Shown: positions 10,189 to 18,869, counted from the first letter of the stretch. The stretch: DNA of 45,078 nucleotides from an uncultured Saprospiraceae bacterium (GCA_937921595.1 CAKZTD010000265.1:1-45078), one strand, 5' to 3'. Made by a program: numbers and translations. Notes: generated from the letters alone by a model not told the origin.

Positions 10189-10230
10189 TAATGAGTTGTT
10201 TGGAATAAAGTGATACGCTTGTCTATAAAG

Positions 10231-10272
10231 GTTGAACTCATTCTCAAGAAAGAAATGAGTTCAACTTTTTTT
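10231..10272 (+). terminator. Rho-independent terminator after the AraC-type gene
   Basis: A perfect 12-bp stem GTTGAACTCATT / AATGAGTTCAAC closes an 11-nt loop and is followed by seven T. It ends transcription of the regulator gene before the serine hydrolase gene. Confidence 0.9.
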
Positions 10273-10335
10273 AGTTGTACGCTTCTTTGATTGAATCTCT
10301 TCACTTTTGTTTTGAATCTAAAAACAATACAAAAA

Positions 10336-11985
10336 ATGAAGAATTTTATTTTAACAATCGTTGCATTAATTACTTTTTACTTTCCTGCTTCTGCTCAGAA
10401 AGAATCATCCGAAATCATAGCCCAGAAAATAGAGGCGCTATTAAGCGAATACCCCATTGATAATGGTCCGGGAATATCTATTACTGTGGTGAAAGAAGGA
10501 GAAATGATCTTTCAAAAACATAATGGATTTGCGAATTTAGAGCATATGGTACCTATCGCAGATTCTACAAAATTTGTAGTAGGATCGATCTCCAAGCAAT
10601 TTACTGTTTTTGCAATATTGCTGTTAGAGGAGGCTGGTAAATTATCAATCGATGATGATATCGCTAATTATCTGGGTGAGACTTCCGAATTAGAACATAA
10701 GGTGACGATAATGCAGCTCATGAATCATGCTAGTGGGTTTAGGAATACCTCTGATTTATATAATTTGAAAGGGAAGTCAGAGGAAGATCTTGTCACGCAA
10801 AAAGAAATAGTTGATCTTTTGCTTAGGCAAAAAGGGTTGAATTTTATTCCTGGGACTAAATTTCAATACTGTAATTCAGGTTATGTGTTGCTGGCCGAGA
10901 TCGTAGAAAGAGTTTCAGGGATGACCTTTGCTCAGTTCACTCAAGAAAAAATATTCAAGCCTCTAAAAATGAACAATAGTCTTTTTTTAGATGACCTTAG
11001 TTTGGTCGTGAAAAATAAGGCTCATTCTTATAGTGAGCAAGAAAATGAATATCAATTAATTTCTTTGAATCGATCGATAGTTGGGTCGACCGGATTGAAT
11101 ACGACGACTTACGATCTAAGCCTTTGGGCGATGAATTTTGATGATCTAATAATTGGAAACAATCGAATATTTGATAAAATGAAAGAGCAAGGGGTGTTGA
11201 ATTCAGGAGAAATAATTCCGTATGCGCTTGGTCAAGAATTGAAAAAATATAAAGGATTGGATGTTATCTTTCATGGAGGAGGAGATGCCGGTTTTAGGTC
11301 TTATTTGTTGAGAGTACCGGAGCATAGATTTGCAGTTATTATTTCAGGTAATTTTGAATCTTTTAATCCCTTAAATATTTCCTACGGATTATTGGATGTG
11401 TTTTTATCTGATTATATCGAAGAACCTAAAGAAAAGGAAATACCGGAATATACGAACAAAGACCTTAGGAGGTTTGAAGGAGATTATCAGGTTTTTCCAG
11501 GTTTGTATATCTCCATATTTACGGATCAAGATTCTTTATATTTTAAAAGTTATGGATCAAGTGGTAAAGTGAAATTACCGGTGATCGGCGAAAATGAATT
11601 TGAGTTTCCTGATAGACAACACTCTAAGTTTAGGTTTGTGGAAAATGGTCTAGTGTGGCATTTTTCAGATTTCTATTATAGAGGTAAAAAGGTGGATCTA
11701 AATCCGCCAACATATGCGTCGATAGATTTGGCCGAATATGAGGGCATTTATAAAAGTGCTGAAGTGGAGACTTCTTATGAGTTTGTAATAAAAGACAATG
11801 AAATATTTATCACACATAATTTTAATCCTGATGTAAAATTACGCCCAATAGGTAAAGATGCTTTTGTAACTGACCAAGGATATATTGGGAGGATAGTATT
11901 TTTGAGAAATGCAAAAGGAGAAATAATTTCTTGTGAAATTTCTGGACAGGCTTCTTATGATGTATCTTTTTTAAAAACTGAATAA
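10336..11985 (+). CDS. Exported serine hydrolase, beta-lactamase class C / PBP-like
   Basis: This is a 549-residue protein. I choose the ATG at 10336 because it starts a signal peptide (MKNFILTIVALITFY, then PASAQ); a TTG 45 bases upstream would spoil it. The catalytic core has SISK (Ser84, Lys87), the YxN motif as YCN (Tyr178, Asn180) and HGGG near residue 313 as the third motif. These mark the serine beta-lactamase / D-Ala-D-Ala peptidase fold of the widespread class C-like hydrolases. The final 180 residues form beta-rich modules (one near YEGIYKSAEVETSYEF) like the C-terminal lipocalin-like domains of this family. The natural substrate, whether peptide, ester or cell-wall fragment, cannot be told from the sequence. 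It is convergent with the next gene. Confidence 0.85.
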   Translation: MKNFILTIVALITFYFPASAQKESSEIIAQKIEALLSEYPIDNGPGISITVVKEGEMIFQKHNGFANLEHMVPIADSTKFVVGSISKQFTVFAILLLEEAGKLSIDDDIANYLGETSELEHKVTIMQLMNHASGFRNTSDLYNLKGKSEEDLVTQKEIVDLLLRQKGLNFIPGTKFQYCNSGYVLLAEIVERVSGMTFAQFTQEKIFKPLKMNNSLFLDDLSLVVKNKAHSYSEQENEYQLISLNRSIVGSTGLNTTTYDLSLWAMNFDDLIIGNNRIFDKMKEQGVLNSGEIIPYALGQELKKYKGLDVIFHGGGDAGFRSYLLRVPEHRFAVIISGNFESFNPLNISYGLLDVFLSDYIEEPKEKEIPEYTNKDLRRFEGDYQVFPGLYISIFTDQDSLYFKSYGSSGKVKLPVIGENEFEFPDRQHSKFRFVENGLVWHFSDFYYRGKKVDLNPPTYASIDLAEYEGIYKSAEVETSYEFVIKDNEIFITHNFNPDVKLRPIGKDAFVTDQGYIGRIVFLRNAKGEIISCEISGQASYDVSFLKTE

Positions 11986-11995
11986 AATGTGCTTG

Positions 11996-12034
11996 GTGAC
12001 AACACAGACACAAGTTAAGGTTTGATGTTGTCGC
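11996..12034. terminator. Hairpin between convergent genes
   Basis: A stem GTGACAACA / TGTTGTCGC (one G-T pair) lies in the 68-base gap between the convergent serine hydrolase and lectin-OmpA genes. There is no long T run, so it is a weak or bidirectional terminator candidate. Confidence 0.4.
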
Positions 12035-12053
12035 GAACAAGTTCTTAATAATT

Positions 12054-13142
12054 TTATGCTCTTGGATTATACAAAAGGATATCAACTCGCCGATTTGCCT
12101 TCCTGTTTTGGTCGGAGTTGTTTTTAAATTTCGGAGATTTTTCACCATGTCCATTTGAGATGATTCGATCTTTAGAAATACCATTTTGGATTAAATAATT
12201 TGCTACTGCGTCGGCACGTTTTTGAGAGATCGCTTGATTACTGCTACTGCTTCCAATGTCATCAGTGTGTCCGTTTATGGAAATGTTGTAATCAGGTTTT
12301 TCTTTTAATAAGCGAATCAAGCGGTCTAATTCTTTTGATGCTCCAGGAGGTAATGTTGATTTTCCAGGAAGGAAATTATGATCTTTTAAAGTGTATTCTT
12401 TTCCTGTTGAAATATGCGTTTTTGTTGGAGTGTCAAATAGGCTTATTGTAGAAATATCTAATTTTTCAAGGCAGGCCATATGTTGATTTGATTCTCCTCC
12501 TGTAGCAGATGAAATGCCCCAGAATACTTCAGGGTTACCCTTGAATATTTTTCCTATGATGTCGTATTCGGTGTTTAGTCTTCTATTTCCATCAATAAAA
12601 ACTTGCAATTTTTTTGTCTCAGGCTTCCAAGTAATTTTAACTCGATGAGCTTTGCAATCTTCAATATTTCTTTCATTAGGAAGCAATGAAACTGGTTTGG
12701 AGATACCTCTGTCATGATGCATCAATCCATTTTTCATAAGTGCTAAATGATCGTAATGCGGATCACCTAAATGTGGATTATGATAAGTATCCATTTCGAT
12801 TCCCAAGGCAGGTCTCAATCCACCAAAGCCAATGCCTTCTCCTTGAAAACCGTTTTTTAGTTTTGGATGAAAAATAAAAACCATCCCATCTGCTCCCTCT
12901 GCATCAGCGCAACCGAATTTCAAATCCAATTCCATTTCGAATGGATCATCAAGGGTGATTGGTTCTTTATACCAGATGGTTCCACCTTGCCAGAGTTGAT
13001 TTGGTGTTAATTCAAAACATTGATCACCAGCAGGTTTTGCTGTCCCTGTTGTGAGGAAAGCATCATGCTGAAGCTCGGCACTCTGTGCATATAAGCTGCC
13101 AGAGAAAACCCAAATGATAAAAAGGAGCTTTAGATATTTCAT
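12054..13142 (-). CDS. Secreted L-type-lectin-like domain fused to OmpA-family C-terminal domain
   Basis: This is a 362-residue protein with a signal peptide (MKYLKLLFIIWVFSGSLYAQ). Residues about 25-225 resemble a legume/L-type lectin jelly roll: CFELTPNQLWQGGTIWY, DPFEMELDLKFG, ADGMVFIFHP, LGIEMDTYHNPH, and VKITWKPETKKLQVFIDG. After a short linker, residues about 255-360 are an OmpA-like peptidoglycan-binding domain with SINGHTDDIGSSSSNQAIS, KRADAVANYL and NRRVDILLY, retaining the Asp and Arg that bind diaminopimelate. The protein would thus tie a sugar-binding domain to the cell wall or outer membrane. Similar fusions are seen in Bacteroidota. The ligand is unknown. Confidence 0.82.
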   Translation of the reverse strand: MKYLKLLFIIWVFSGSLYAQSAELQHDAFLTTGTAKPAGDQCFELTPNQLWQGGTIWYKEPITLDDPFEMELDLKFGCADAEGADGMVFIFHPKLKNGFQGEGIGFGGLRPALGIEMDTYHNPHLGDPHYDHLALMKNGLMHHDRGISKPVSLLPNERNIEDCKAHRVKITWKPETKKLQVFIDGNRRLNTEYDIIGKIFKGNPEVFWGISSATGGESNQHMACLEKLDISTISLFDTPTKTHISTGKEYTLKDHNFLPGKSTLPPGASKELDRLIRLLKEKPDYNISINGHTDDIGSSSSNQAISQKRADAVANYLIQNGISKDRIISNGHGEKSPKFKNNSDQNRKANRRVDILLYNPRA

Positions 13143-13239
13143 GATTTAAAATTAAAAAATGAAAAGGAAGAGTTTTATTTCTTTCGACTAAAAGGCTTTT
13201 TTTAGGGACGCGGCATAAATAAGTATATTCTTTATTAAT

Positions 13240-13302
13240 TGGAGAATCCAAATGCCGAACACCAAATGTCGCTTTGTATAAGCTTAGAGCTAATTTAATT
13301 TT
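13240..13302 (+). repeat. Interspersed repeat family A, copy 3 (partial)
   Basis: Only the right-hand half is recognisable: GGAGAATCC, AATGCCGAAC, AAATGTCG and GCTTAGAGCTAATTTAA, in the same order as the end of copy 1 (4861-4917). It lies between the divergent lectin-OmpA and acetyltransferase genes. Confidence 0.5.
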
Positions 13303-13399
13303 ATCATTATTTTTGCCCATTAACTTACTTTAATTTATCCTTGTTTGCTTTAGAATCAAAATCTTTGAATACCTTAGAACTTTAAAAAAATAATTAACC

Positions 13400-13849
13400 A
13401 TGATTAAAATACAAGAAGCGAACCTCGAAAACTTAGATGCATTAGTTCAATTATTTGAAGCTTATCGAGTATGGTATGGTAAATCTGCTGATCAGGAAAC
13501 GGCGAAACTATTTTTAAAAGAAAGAATGGAGCAAAAAGAATCCATTGTTTATATGGCTTTCGATGGAACAGAAGCGGTGGGTTTTACACAATTATATCCT
13601 TTGTTTTCTTCAACTCGAATGAAAAGAATGTGGTTACTCAATGATCTTTTTGTAGATGAAGTGCATCGAGGAAAAGGGATTTCGAAATTATTGATTGGGG
13701 CTGCTCAGGATTTGGCTCGTAGCACCAATGCTGCTGGCGTCTTATTAGAAACGGAGCAGACAAATGATATCGGAAATCAATTATATCCCGCTACGGGTTT
13801 TGAATTGGAAGAGAATAATTTTTACTTTTGGACGAACAAATCAAGTTGA
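13400..13849 (+). CDS. GNAT-family N-acetyltransferase
   Basis: This is a 149-residue single-domain cytoplasmic enzyme. It has the GNAT fold order: an N-terminal segment with LVQLFEAYRVWYG, a strand VYMAFDGTEAVGFTQLYPLF, the motif A strand WLLNDLFVDEVHRGKGIS with the acetyl-CoA pyrophosphate loop (RGKGIS), a helix KLLIGAAQDLA, and the motif B end AAGVLLETEQTNDIGNQLYP followed by TGFELEE. These enzymes move an acetyl group from acetyl-CoA to an amine on a small molecule or protein; the acceptor is not predictable here. The gene precedes two DinB-type genes on the same strand with a gap of 72 bases and may share their transcript. Confidence 0.9.
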   Translation: MIKIQEANLENLDALVQLFEAYRVWYGKSADQETAKLFLKERMEQKESIVYMAFDGTEAVGFTQLYPLFSSTRMKRMWLLNDLFVDEVHRGKGISKLLIGAAQDLARSTNAAGVLLETEQTNDIGNQLYPATGFELEENNFYFWTNKSS

Positions 13850-13921
13850 TAAATTAACAAGTTATTAAGCGGACAAATGAGCGCGATAATTTGATGACTT
13901 TAAAAAATAAAACATAAAGAG

Positions 13922-14455
13922 ATGAAACCTACAAGACCAGAAGCACATGAATCGCATGATTATTATAAACTTTATATTAATCAAGTCGAAGGCGATGACT
14001 TTTTGCAAGTGCTTAAAGATAATTTGATATCAACGGTTAGTCTGTTGAGTAATTTGGAATCTGAGAAATGGGATTTTCGATATGCGGAAGGGAAGTGGTC
14101 GATCAAAGAAGTCATGATTCATATTATGGATACAGAGCAAGTTTTTGCTTATCGGGCAATGAGGATTTCTAGGAATGATAAAACACCGCTTCCTGGTTTT
14201 GATCAAAATGATTATGTGCCTTTTTATGATGCGGGAAATCGAAGCCCAGAATCGATCATTAATGAGTTTACTGCTTTTCGTCTTGGGACTATTGAGATGT
14301 TCGAAAATTTCAATGATGATATGATGGGACGAATGGGAAAAGCTAGTGATTTTGATGTTTCGGTAAGAGCGCTTGCTTTTATGTTGACAGGGCATGAGAT
14401 TCATCATGTTAGGATTATTAAGGAAAGGTATTTGGGTATGAGTGATGAGGGATAG
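13922..14455 (+). CDS. DinB-family protein
   Basis: This 177-residue protein belongs to the DinB/YfiT-like four-helix-bundle superfamily, whose members bind a divalent metal through three His and act as putative metal-dependent hydrolases or thiol transferases. Visible landmarks are WSIKEVMIHIMDTEQVF (first His), the tail GHEIHHVRIIKERYLG (two further His) and the typical LSNLESEKWDFRYAEGKW lead. There is no signal peptide, so it is cytoplasmic. Its last codons and stop (GAG GGA TAG) lie inside the linker of a repeat family C array, so the repeat appears to have shaped the end of the gene. Followed after about 80 bases by a second DinB gene fused to a cupin. Confidence 0.88.
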   Translation: MKPTRPEAHESHDYYKLYINQVEGDDFLQVLKDNLISTVSLLSNLESEKWDFRYAEGKWSIKEVMIHIMDTEQVFAYRAMRISRNDKTPLPGFDQNDYVPFYDAGNRSPESIINEFTAFRLGTIEMFENFNDDMMGRMGKASDFDVSVRALAFMLTGHEIHHVRIIKERYLGMSDEG

Positions 14456-14493
14456 ATTGCCTGTGGCAATAGAGGGAGATCACTTGCGATGAT
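14448..14493 (-). repeat. Repeat family C (triloop hairpin array), array 3, two units
   Basis: On the minus strand the order is an imperfect 6-bp unit ATCATC-GCA-AGTGAT, a linker CTCCCTCT, a perfect 6-bp unit ATTGCC-ACA-GGCAAT and then CTATCCCT. This is the same design as the arrays at 28530 and 33338: short stems, three-base loops and a pyrimidine-rich linker. The CTATCCCT linker overlaps the DinB stop codon. Confidence 0.6.
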
Positions 14494-14536
14494 AGTGGGG
14501 GAAAGAGTCAAAAGTTAATATTAAAAATTGCTAATA

Positions 14537-15361
14537 ATGGAAAATCCTTTTATAGAAAGAATGCGGAAGCATTTGAAAGCGGTACCTGTGCTTCTGGTGG
14601 CGATTGAAGAAGAAGTGGTAAGCAGGAAACCGGAATCAGGGAAATGGTCAAAGAAAGAAATATTAGGGCATCTTGCTGATTCTGCTTTGTATAATTTGGG
14701 GCGTTTTACACAGATTCGTTTTTGTGAACCACCCTATGTGATTGTTCCTTATCCGCAGGCGGAATTGGTATCAGCGAACAATTATCAATCTCAGAATCTT
14801 GGAGAAATCTTACGACTTTGGATGACTTTGAATCAGCAAATCCTTTCTGTTTGGGAATCTTATTCTGATGAAGAGTTGAAGATTCCAATAGAAAATCCAA
14901 AGTTTGAAAATAAAGGAGATTTGGAATGGTGGATTGAAGATTATACGGAGCATATGGAACATCACCTGAACCAGATTCTCGGAGCGCAATACAAAGATTT
15001 AAACTTATGGCTGACTACAGCCGATGAAGGTTTAGATATGCTTTCGAAAAGTGAAAAGCCTTTTGTAAAATTATTGGAGCACGGTAGTATGTCTGTGGAA
15101 TATTATGTTCCTGAATTTGAGGATCTACAAACACCTCATGATCAAGATGAACTCTATGTAATCGATCAAGGGCAAGGGGTCTTTTTTAATGGAGGCGTTC
15201 GCCATGCTTTTGAAGCAGGAGATGTGCTTTTTGTTTCCGCAGGAGTAGAACATCGCTTCGAATTGTTTTCTGATGACTTTGCGACTTGGGTTATTTTTTA
15301 TGGACCAAAAGGAGGAGAGAATGGAAATTTGGGGAGCTTAGAAAGAGTGAATGAAAATTAA
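14537..15361 (+). CDS. DinB-like domain fused to a cupin
   Basis: This is a 274-residue protein starting at the ATG at 14537 (a TTG nine bases earlier is unlikely). Residues 1-155 are a DinB-type four-helix bundle with SGKWSKKEILGHLADSAL and YTEHMEHHLNQIL, giving the expected metal-binding His. Residues about 170-274 form a cupin: HDQDELYVIDQGQGVFF, then GDVLFVSAGVEHRFELF, with the His/Glu and His positions of the metal site. A fusion of two metal-binding folds suggests a small-molecule enzyme whose two steps are coupled, but the substrate is unknown. It is probably co-transcribed with the DinB gene upstream and is convergent with lspA. Confidence 0.82.
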   Translation: MENPFIERMRKHLKAVPVLLVAIEEEVVSRKPESGKWSKKEILGHLADSALYNLGRFTQIRFCEPPYVIVPYPQAELVSANNYQSQNLGEILRLWMTLNQQILSVWESYSDEELKIPIENPKFENKGDLEWWIEDYTEHMEHHLNQILGAQYKDLNLWLTTADEGLDMLSKSEKPFVKLLEHGSMSVEYYVPEFEDLQTPHDQDELYVIDQGQGVFFNGGVRHAFEAGDVLFVSAGVEHRFELFSDDFATWVIFYGPKGGENGNLGSLERVNEN

Positions 15362-15458
15362 GCACTTTTGAATGCCAAAAGAAATGAGCGAATTTTATTA
15401 ATGAGTGAATCCCCTCCAAAGTGTAAAAAGAAATAAAATTTGGATTTCTTGTTTTTGG

Positions 15459-15510
15459 AAAACCATCATGATTTAACATAGCTTTTGCGTTGCAAAATCA
15501 TGATGGTTTT
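15459..15510. terminator. Bidirectional terminator between DinB-cupin and lspA
   Basis: A perfect 16-bp stem, AAAACCATCATGATTT and its complement, with a 20-nt loop, lies between convergent genes. A and T runs on the two sides allow termination in both directions. Confidence 0.8.
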
Positions 15511-15555
15511 AACTAGGTTAGTGTATGGGACTTAATTTCGATCTCAAATTCAAGT

Positions 15556-16077
15556 CTAACTTTCTGTAGCCGGAATTTCCTCTACAGGTTTCTTTTTATT
15601 TCCAAAGAAGTTTGAAGCAATAAAAATCCCAATTCCTACCATGATGGACACATCTGCGAAATTGAAAATTCCTGTTCGCAACTCACCGATTCCCATATTC
15701 ATAAAGTCGACTACCTCACCATATAGTAAACGATCGTAAATATTACTAATCCCTCCGCCCAGAATAAAACTAAGCGCAAAAATCTGGTACTTGTTTAATT
15801 CTTTTGAGAAAAAAGTATAGAAAGTAAGTAGCAAAAGCATCACTACGGGTAGTGCTTTTAGTAAAATGAACTGTAGAGTAGGATTAAAATCAGAACCGAG
15901 ACTTAGAAAAGCACCATCGTTTTTTGCAAAAGTCAAAACAAACATATCATTCATATAATAAGTTGCTGCCTTATCTTGGAGCTGTTCAATAGCCATAGAC
16001 TTAGTTATTTGGTCGAGACCAATATTCGCGACTACTATAATTATTACAATTGCTATCCGCTTTATCATTGTATTCAT
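15556..16077 (-). CDS. lspA: Lipoprotein signal peptidase (signal peptidase II)
   Basis: This is a 173-residue inner-membrane aspartyl peptidase that cleaves the signal peptide of lipid-modified prolipoproteins ahead of the lipobox cysteine. Four membrane segments are visible. Family motifs are LDQITK near the N-terminus, AKNDGAFLSLG, GGGISNIYDRLLYGEVVDFM and FNFADVSIMVG. The catalytic pair is Asp124 (in VVDF) and Asp142 (in NFAD). Length is normal. The ATG at 16068 (MIKRIAI) is an equally good start. The window encodes several lipoproteins that would be substrates (15-33 residue leaders ending in Cys at 18869, 22589, 26404 and 42187). Confidence 0.95.
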   Translation of the reverse strand: MNTMIKRIAIVIIIVVANIGLDQITKSMAIEQLQDKAATYYMNDMFVLTFAKNDGAFLSLGSDFNPTLQFILLKALPVVMLLLLTFYTFFSKELNKYQIFALSFILGGGISNIYDRLLYGEVVDFMNMGIGELRTGIFNFADVSIMVGIGIFIASNFFGNKKKPVEEIPATES

Positions 16078-16147
16078 GTGCTATCGTATTTTGAAGCTGT
16101 AAATTTAATATAAAATGCCAATCAGGGCTTAAAATATCGTTATTTTT

Positions 16148-16290
16148 TAATTTGTTCCAAGCTAAGAAAAAACAGCATTCGGCATTTAGAATTCGGTCTC
16201 TCCGAATGCCGAATACCTAATTCCGTTTACACTCAGGGAAAATTAAGTTGTTAGTGATTTTGTAAATACCTTTCAAACCTGATTCTGAGA
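16148..16290 (-). repeat. Interspersed repeat family A, copy 2
   Basis: Read on the minus strand this contains TCAGGTTTGAAAGG, CTGAGTGTAAACGGAATTAG, AATGCCGAATGCTGTTTTTT and GCTTGGAACAAATTAA, matching copy 1 block for block. It lies between divergent lspA and the DUF819 gene. An extra CATTCGG motif is present in the middle. Confidence 0.75.
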
Positions 16291-16343
16291 TAAAATACTA
16301 TCTTAGTGAGTACTTAGTTAATTGAAAAACCAATTTTAATAAT

Positions 16344-17744
16344 ATGGAACCCTTTTTTACGAATGATGCTGTTGTTTTAGGTTTGTTGATGATCGTTTTG
16401 GCAGCTGTTTTTTATACTTCTAATTTGGATTCTCCAGGCTGGAAAAAATTCTACACTTTTGTTCCAGCGCTTTTGCTTTGCTATTTTATTCCGGCATTAT
16501 TGCATTGGCCCTTGAATCTCATAGCAGCACATTGGTATGATCCGAAGTTGTTTGCTCATTTGGCAGATTTAGGTTTGAGTCTACCAGAAGAAGGGATGTC
16601 TTTTTCAGAAATTCAGCAATGGATAAAGGATGAAAGCATACCCGGAACCAAAGGTTTTGAAGGGCATTCTCAGTTGTACTTTGTGGCTTCGAGGTATTTA
16701 TTGCCAGCGAGTTTGATTCTGCTTTGTGTCAGTATAGATTTCAAAGGCTTGATCAATTTGGGGCCAAAAGCGTTGATTATGTTTTTTGCAGCGACGCTGG
16801 GTATTGTGATTGGAGGGCCGATTGCTTTGTTTATAATATTGGAAATCGCTCCGGGAATTATTGCAGCCGATAACGACCAATTGTGGAGAGGACTTTCCAC
16901 GGTTGCAGGAAGCTGGATCGGAGGAGGAGCGAATCAAAATGCGATGGCAGTGATTTATGAAGTAGAAGAAGCGCCAATCTTTCCAACGATGATTATTGTC
17001 GATGTGGTGGTGGCGAATATATGGATGGGCTTTTTGTTGTATGGAGCGAATGTCTCGGGTCGAGTTGATAAATGGTTGAATGCGGATAGCTCGATGATTG
17101 AAGAATTGAAAGCTAAGATGGCAGATTATAAAGCGAGTGTATCGGAAATACCAACGACGACAACTTTGTTTGTGATGCTGGCCGTTGCTTTTGGTGGTGT
17201 TGCACTTTCGCATTTTGGAGCAGATGTTATGACTCCTTTTATGAAAGGGTTTGAAGAGACTTTGTCATCTGTAGGTTTGCATTCTCTGATGTCAGGATTC
17301 TTTTGGTTAATTGTCATTGCTACAGCAGTCGGAGTAGGATTGTCATTTACTAGAGCCAGGAAATTGGAAGGAGTAGGTGCGTCAAACTGGGGGTCGATAT
17401 TTATATTTATTCTCGTTGCAACGATTGGAATGAAAATGAATCTTGGAGAAGTCTATAAAAATTTAGGTTTGTTTGCCATCGGAATCATCTGGATGTTAGT
17501 TCATGTAATTATTCTATTGATTGTTGCGAAAATAATCAGAGCACCATTCTTCTTTGTTGCAGTGGGGAGTCAGGCTAATGTTGGAGGTGCAGCTTCTGCT
17601 CCGGTAGTAGCTTCTGCCTTTAGTCCTTCGTTGGCACCGGTAGGAGCTTTGATGGCGGTCTTAGGTTATGGAATTGGAACCGTGGGGGCAATTGCTTGTG
17701 CAGAGATTATGAAATGGATCGCTGTAGGAAGTGGAGGAGGGTAG
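16344..17744 (+). CDS. DUF819-family integral membrane protein
   Basis: This is a 466-residue protein with about ten or more membrane segments across its whole length. The pattern fits the DUF819 (YjcL-like) family: VLGLLMIVLAAVFYTSNLDS at the N-terminus, WIGGGANQNAMAVIYEV in the first conserved block, and a C-terminal block VGSQANVGGAASAPVVASAF with VGALMAVLGYGIGTVGAI. Small-residue-rich loops of this sort often line a transport path, and family members are thought to be transporters, but no substrate has been established that I know of. It has no signal peptide and a single ATG start. It is convergent with the GH113-like lipoprotein gene. Confidence 0.85.
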   Translation: MEPFFTNDAVVLGLLMIVLAAVFYTSNLDSPGWKKFYTFVPALLLCYFIPALLHWPLNLIAAHWYDPKLFAHLADLGLSLPEEGMSFSEIQQWIKDESIPGTKGFEGHSQLYFVASRYLLPASLILLCVSIDFKGLINLGPKALIMFFAATLGIVIGGPIALFIILEIAPGIIAADNDQLWRGLSTVAGSWIGGGANQNAMAVIYEVEEAPIFPTMIIVDVVVANIWMGFLLYGANVSGRVDKWLNADSSMIEELKAKMADYKASVSEIPTTTTLFVMLAVAFGGVALSHFGADVMTPFMKGFEETLSSVGLHSLMSGFFWLIVIATAVGVGLSFTRARKLEGVGASNWGSIFIFILVATIGMKMNLGEVYKNLGLFAIGIIWMLVHVIILLIVAKIIRAPFFFVAVGSQANVGGAASAPVVASAFSPSLAPVGALMAVLGYGIGTVGAIACAEIMKWIAVGSGGG

Positions 17745-17762
17745 CGAAGAATTAGATGGAGG

Positions 17763-17796
17763 AATAATGAATATCCAATATTGAATATTCATTATT
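17763..17796. terminator. Bidirectional terminator after the DUF819 gene
   Basis: A 16-bp stem with one internal mismatch (AATAATGAATAT pairs with ATATTCATTATT, and CAAT with ATTG) has essentially no loop and is followed by a T-rich run. It lies between convergent genes. Confidence 0.8.
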
Positions 17797-17816
17797 CTTT
17801 TTCTTTTAAACATTCA

Positions 17817-18869
17817 TTATTCCTTTATCTTCTTCCCATACCATTCCTTCAAAACAGTTTGCCCTTCTTTTCCTTGAGGTGTGTAATCTCGATTATTATA
17901 ACCTTCACCTCCTCTCATATTTGGAAACCATTTCCAAATAAATCCACCATACCAATAAGGTTCATCCCAGAATGTTTCTAGTAGTGCATTGATTGCATTG
18001 GCTTGTGCTTTTTCGTTTATGTCTAAACTTTTTACTTTACTTTCTAACTCCCATGTATTGTATGCGCAACCATCAACACTTAGGTATCCATATTCTGTAA
18101 AGACGATTGGTTTTTTTATTTTATTATAAAATTTTCGAATTGCTTTTTTATGAGGTTGCCAAGAATTTTTAAGTGCATCGACGGAAGGTGTTTTGTCAGA
18201 ATTTAATGGAAAATAAGCATTGATACCTGCGTAGTCCAGATCATCCCAAAAAGGAACATCCATGTATTCGTCCCAGTTGGCGGCATAGGTTATTTTTCCT
18301 TGATATATTTCTCTGACCTGTTTGATTAAGTCTCTCCAGTATTGCTCTCTTTTTCTAGCACCGATTTTAAATTCTGTACCGATACAAAAAACGGGGATTT
18401 CAAATTCTGTAGCGACCTTGGCAAAAGTCATAATGTATTTAGTATATCCTTCTTCCCAACTCTGCCATTCTTCGTCGGTTTTATAATCAAGATCTCCGGT
18501 CCAACTACCTGGAATATAAATTTGTGGTTTTAAAAGAATATTGATGTTTGCTTCTTGAGCTAATTTGATGGTTTCTCGAACACCCTCTTCTCTTTCACCC
18601 CACCATTGTCTATTGGTATTAAAGAAAACTTTTGGTTCTCCCACAACGGAAAAGCCGTAAGGAATAACTGCTATCCAATCTGCATTCACGGCATTCACGG
18701 CTTTCATTGGACTTTCAGAAAAAGCTTTTGGAGGAGCAACGAAACTAAGTCCTTTTAGCATCTGAGTTTTTTTTGGCGCATCCACTTCAGGCATTGAAAT
18801 CCGAGCTGCTTGATCGCAGGATTTAAAAAAGATGAGAAAAAGTAGAGCGGAAAAGATTGTTTTAATCAT
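17817..18869 (-). CDS. Lipoprotein, glycoside hydrolase family 113-like TIM barrel
   Basis: This is a 350-residue lipoprotein. I start at 18869 because this ATG gives a short type II signal (MIKTIFSALLFLIFFKSC, lipid on Cys18); the longer reading from 18923 hides it. The body is a TIM barrel close to GH113 beta-mannanases: ADWIAVIPYGF, a WWGEREEGVRETIKLAQEAN stretch, ILLKPQIYIPGSW, FCIGTEFKIG (acid/base candidate Glu166), LDYAGINAYFP and IVFTEYGYLS (nucleophile candidate Glu259). The family hydrolyses beta-1,4-mannan; whether this one does is an inference. It would sit in the outer or inner membrane facing the periplasm or the outside. Confidence 0.78.
   Translation of the reverse strand: MIKTIFSALLFLIFFKSCDQAARISMPEVDAPKKTQMLKGLSFVAPPKAFSESPMKAVNAVNADWIAVIPYGFSVVGEPKVFFNTNRQWWGEREEGVRETIKLAQEANINILLKPQIYIPGSWTGDLDYKTDEEWQSWEEGYTKYIMTFAKVATEFEIPVFCIGTEFKIGARKREQYWRDLIKQVREIYQGKITYAANWDEYMDVPFWDDLDYAGINAYFPLNSDKTPSVDALKNSWQPHKKAIRKFYNKIKKPIVFTEYGYLSVDGCAYNTWELESKVKSLDINEKAQANAINALLETFWDEPYWYGGFIWKWFPNMRGGEGYNNRDYTPQGKEGQTVLKEWYGKKIKE

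Noticed and set aside
11822-12184. 120-codon minus-strand ORF across the serine hydrolase and lectin-OmpA ends
   Set aside because: It overlaps the ends of two well-supported genes in other frames and has no domain or signal peptide.
14528-14536. TTG start for the DinB-cupin gene
   Set aside because: The ATG nine bases later gives the same protein less three residues and is more usual.
16698-17213. 171-codon ORF opposite the DUF819 gene
   Set aside because: It is antisense to a well-supported membrane protein, and its composition (rich in His, Arg, Asn) is typical of a shadow frame.
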